Origin: CAYFUT01 sp964346395
GTDB taxonomy: Bacteria; Bacillota; Halanaerobiia; Halobacteroidales; Halobacteroidaceae
Assembly: GCA_964346395.1 (NCBI GenBank)
Contig: CAYFUT010000092.1
Span: forward strand, 1 to 8,847
DNA: 8,847 nt
Direction of reading: 5' to 3'
This document shows, one piece after another, positions 7,136 through 8,847 of the stretch; within the stretch, counting starts at the first letter, position 1; every line of letters starts with the position of its first letter. The notes beneath the pieces are model-generated. The model ran no database searches and had not been told where the DNA came from. It saw nothing but the letters and a program-made list of their open reading frames with translations. A program made the position numbers and the translations under genes.

Positions 7136-7835
7136 ATTTATAGCCTACCCCCCAAACAGTTTGAATATATTCTGGGTTAGACGGATCTTGTTCAATTTTT
7201 TCTCTAATTTTACTGATATGGACGGTGACAGTGTTGACGTCGTAAAATTGATCAATCCCCCAAATTTGTTCGAGTAATTGTTCTTTAGAAAAAACTTGAT
7301 TTTTATTTTCTGCCAGGAAGGCTAGTAATTCAAATTCTTTAGCTGCTAAATTTAATCTTTCTTCCTTAAGGAAGGCAGAAAAGGAATCTTTATTTATTTT
7401 TAAGTTTTTATAGGTTATTATATGTTGTTGATTTTGATTGTGTTTTTGACTAGCTTGTTCTGATTTTTGTTCATATCTTCTTAGTAGGGCTTTTACGTTG
7501 GCTACAATTACGCTGGGACTGCAGGGTTTAGTTAGGTAGTTATCAGCTCCTAAACCTAAACTTAAAACTTTCTCGGCATCTTCAGTTTTAGAACTGAGCA
7601 TGATAATAGGGACGTTTGATTCTTCCCGGATAATTTTACAAAGCTCAGTTCCTTCTAGTTCCGGCAGCATTATGTCCAGGATAATCAAATGAGGGTCGAA
7701 TTGTTGAAAAAGTTGTTTCCCTTTTTGACCGGTAAAGGCTAACTTGACTTTAAACCCTTCAGCTGCTAAGTAGTCGCGGATAACTTCTGCTAATTCTCGT
7801 TCATCATCGACGATTAAAATTTTATTATTGTTCAT
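7122..7835 (-). CDS. OmpR/PhoB-family response regulator
   Basis: This cytoplasmic DNA-binding regulator of 237 residues is paired with the histidine kinase that follows it. The receiver domain (about 4-118) has the acidic pair D10/D11, phospho-acceptor D54 in LIILDIMLPE, S81 at the conserved Thr/Ser position, Y100 as the switch aromatic, and K103 in LTKP. A glutamine-rich linker (121-138) leads to the winged-helix DNA-binding domain (about 140-235), with NLAAKEFELLAFL, the recognition-helix segment VNTVTVHISKIREKI (200-214), and the closing wing VWGVGYKFG (227-235). C105 replaces the usual Phe after LTKP, a minor oddity. ATG 7835 has GAAGGTG (plus strand 7841-7847) as ribosome binding site. 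A near-consensus promoter sits upstream with a 16-bp palindrome at its start point, which suggests autoregulation. It probably controls the convergent ABC-hydrolase operon, as inferred from position only. Confidence 0.95.
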   Translation of the reverse strand: MNNNKILIVDDERELAEVIRDYLAAEGFKVKLAFTGQKGKQLFQQFDPHLIILDIMLPELEGTELCKIIREESNVPIIMLSSKTEDAEKVLSLGLGADNYLTKPCSPSVIVANVKALLRRYEQKSEQASQKHNQNQQHIITYKNLKINKDSFSAFLKEERLNLAAKEFELLAFLAENKNQVFSKEQLLEQIWGIDQFYDVNTVTVHISKIREKIEQDPSNPEYIQTVWGVGYKFGTQ

Positions 7836-7869
7836 AATAACACCTTCTATTAGCTTTAATTATGAATAA

Positions 7870-7885
7870 TAGCAAGTGGTTGCTA
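7870..7885. promoter_or_regulatory. Palindrome TAGCAA-GTGG-TTGCTA, candidate operator
   Basis: This is a perfect 6-bp inverted repeat with a 4-base spacer. It lies 4 bases downstream of the regulator's -10 box on the minus strand and covers the expected transcription start (about 7882). A protein bound here would block initiation, so it could be an autoregulatory or third-party operator. In RNA it could also make a small 5' hairpin. OmpR-family proteins usually bind direct repeats, so the binder could be a different regulator. Confidence 0.4.
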
Positions 7886-7888
7886 CTG

Positions 7889-7917
7889 ATTATACCAAAT
7901 AGAAATAATTAATTCAA
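7889..7917 (-). promoter_or_regulatory. Sigma-A promoter for the two-component operon
   Basis: Read on the minus strand, TTGAAT (7917-7912) and TATAAT (7894-7889) are separated by exactly 17 bases, and TGG directly before the -10 supplies an extended -10 element. The match is four of six at -35 and six of six at -10. Transcription should start near 7882, about 47 bases before the regulator ATG. This is the best promoter in the window. Confidence 0.78.
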
Positions 7918-7964
7918 TGACTTGATTTTTCATTTTTGAAGTTACTTTATGAGGAGGGCCAAAT

Positions 7965-8546
7965 TTGAAAAAAATTTTTAACTATCTAAAACGCTTTTTT
8001 GGTAAAGGAGTTTTTCCTTCGTGTTTTGCATTTACTTTATTAAATCCTCTGCGAAGATTAATTCTTTCTCCCGAGGAATTGGTAAGCAGACTAGAGTTAG
8101 AAAAAGATTTTCGGGTATTAGAATTAGGGCCAGGACCAGGTTATTTCAGCATAGAAGCAGCTAAAAATATCTCGGAAGGAGAATTATTATTAGTTGATTT
8201 ACAGCCGGAAATGTTAGAAAAAGCTCGCAGCAGGCTTAACCAGGCTGGTGTGGAAAATTTCAACTGCCGCCAGGGAGATGCAGTTGATTTACCGGTAGCT
8301 GATAATAGCTGTGATGTGGTATTTTTAGTTACTGTATTGGGAGAAGTATCAGCTCCTAAAATATGTTTGCAGGAGGTTTATCGGGTTTTAAAGCCCGGCG
8401 GTCTGCTGTCAATAACGGAACAGACAGGTGATACTGACTATTTATCTCAGTCAGAAGTAGAAGAATTAACTGCAGGAACTGATTTTAAGTTTCAAAAAGA
8501 ATATTCGGGAAGGGGAAATTATACTGTGAATTATAAGAAAAAGTGA
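7965..8546 (+). CDS. Class I SAM-dependent methyltransferase
   Basis: This predicted cytoplasmic methyltransferase has 193 residues. Motif I is VLELGPGPGY (51-60), which binds S-adenosylmethionine. D78 in LLLVDLQPEM holds the ribose hydroxyls, and GDAVDLP (104-110) contacts adenine. SCDVVFLVTVLGEV (115-128) is motif IV-like, and VLKPGGLLSITE (141-152) is the strand after it. The N-terminal segment with NPLRRLILSPEELV (27-40) recurs in a widespread group of UbiE-like proteins in anaerobes; that is from memory, and the substrate of the group is unknown to me. It starts at TTG 7965, with a very strong site GAGGAGGG (7951-7958) six bases away; no ATG is near. It is divergent from the two-component operon, across a 129-base region with no clear rightward promoter; TTGCTA (7880-7885) is the only weak -35 candidate. 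No evidence ties its function to the ABC module. Confidence 0.88.
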   Translation: MKKIFNYLKRFFGKGVFPSCFAFTLLNPLRRLILSPEELVSRLELEKDFRVLELGPGPGYFSIEAAKNISEGELLLVDLQPEMLEKARSRLNQAGVENFNCRQGDAVDLPVADNSCDVVFLVTVLGEVSAPKICLQEVYRVLKPGGLLSITEQTGDTDYLSQSEVEELTAGTDFKFQKEYSGRGNYTVNYKKK

Positions 8547-8764
8547 TAAATAATAAAGTTAGTTCGAGTTTTAGATTGACGGATAAACAGTATGCTGTTT
8601 ACCTGAGAGTCTTAAAAAGTATTGGGCCTCAGATATATATACTTTCCCATTCAGCAAATTGGTGGAAAAATCATTGGGACAGACATGAATTTATGAACGT
8701 CAAATATACAGAAAATGTTGAGGCTAGTAAAAAAATATGGTTAACCTCTTTCTTAATATTTTAG
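8543..8764 (+). pseudogene. Probable C-terminal fragment of a second methyltransferase
   Basis: This is an open frame of 73 codons from GTG 8543, overlapping the preceding stop by 4 bases (GTGA), with TAG at 8762-8764. No ribosome binding site is visible. The segment GPQIYILSHSANWWKNHWD (28-46), then NVKYTENVEASKKIWL (52-67), resembles the end of UbiE-like SAM methyltransferases. There, a HSPxWWxxHWEKTGLVxVxxAE stretch is followed by a final W-L motif. No SAM-binding domain precedes it in this frame, so it would be a truncated relic, perhaps of a neighbour lost by deletion or fused out. Alternatively it is a small translated protein coupled to the upstream gene. The resemblance is from memory and unsearched. 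Confidence 0.42.
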
Positions 8765-8781
8765 AAAGAATCAGATAACTT

Positions 8782-8811
8782 TTATCACTCATAATAAAGT
8801 CCGACTATAAT
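8782..8811 (+). promoter_or_regulatory. Possible promoter for a gene beyond the right edge
   Basis: TATAAT at 8806-8811 is a perfect -10 box. TTATCA at 8782-8787 with 18-base spacing matches the -35 consensus at four of six positions. It lies after the fragment gene and points out of the window. An ATG at 8827 (MAKNLKV to the edge) lacks a ribosome binding site and is too close to the start point for an ordinary leader. In this AT-rich DNA such a match may also be chance. Confidence 0.35.
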
Positions 8812-8847
8812 GTTAAAAGTCAAAAAATGGCTAAGAACCTAAAGGTT

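Noticed and set aside
5720..7835. Classification as a Bce-type detoxification TCS
   Set aside because: BceS kinases lack an extracytoplasmic domain; this kinase has about 130 residues between its two helices, and the permease is 4+4 rather than the 10-helix BceB type.
8827..8847. ATG 8827 (MAKNLKV) as start of a gene at the right edge
   Set aside because: No ribosome binding site and only seven codons visible; cannot be supported.

Overview
The window is AT-rich with strong AGGAGG-type ribosome binding sites, TATAAT promoters and TTG starts. This suggests a low-GC Firmicute-like bacterium. The codon style would suit an anaerobic halophile of the Halanaerobiales kind, but that placement is a guess. 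A run of exactly 100 N (5591-5690) shows that this is a draft scaffold joined across a gap.

Layout: bases 1-487 hold no confident intact gene. They contain a possible gene tail at the left edge, an orphan Shine-Dalgarno sequence, and a short start-less remnant that resembles the C-terminus of a solute-binding protein. A small GNAT-fold protein follows (488-946). An extended -10 promoter then leads into a tight rightward operon: an ABC ATPase (1031-1792), a fused double-FtsX/MacB-type permease of 787 residues (1794-4157), and a secreted serine beta-lactamase-like hydrolase (from 4182, 3' end lost in the gap). Facing this operon is a leftward two-component pair: an OmpR-family response regulator (7835-7122) and a sensor histidine kinase (7135-5720). 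The kinase gene ends inside a perfect 14-bp hairpin beside the gap. To the right, reading rightward from the region divergent to the regulator, are a class I SAM-dependent methyltransferase (7965-8546) and, overlapping it by 4 bases, a 73-codon frame that looks like the C-terminal piece of another methyltransferase.

How the genes may work together: the ATPase and permease form a complete MacB/LolCDE-superfamily transporter core. Their co-transcription with a signal-peptide-bearing serine hydrolase suggests a cell-envelope or antimicrobial-peptide response module, or lipid/peptide handling at the cell surface. The convergent two-component system is the natural candidate regulator. Its promoter and the ABC operon promoter share 14 of 15 bases around the -10. 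The kinase has a real extracytoplasmic sensor domain of about 130 residues, so it is not the BceS intramembrane-sensing type. Nothing in the window proves a wholly new system. The most unusual points are the ABC-hydrolase-TCS cassette, the GNAT protein with a degraded acetyl-CoA loop, and the gene remnants at both ends.
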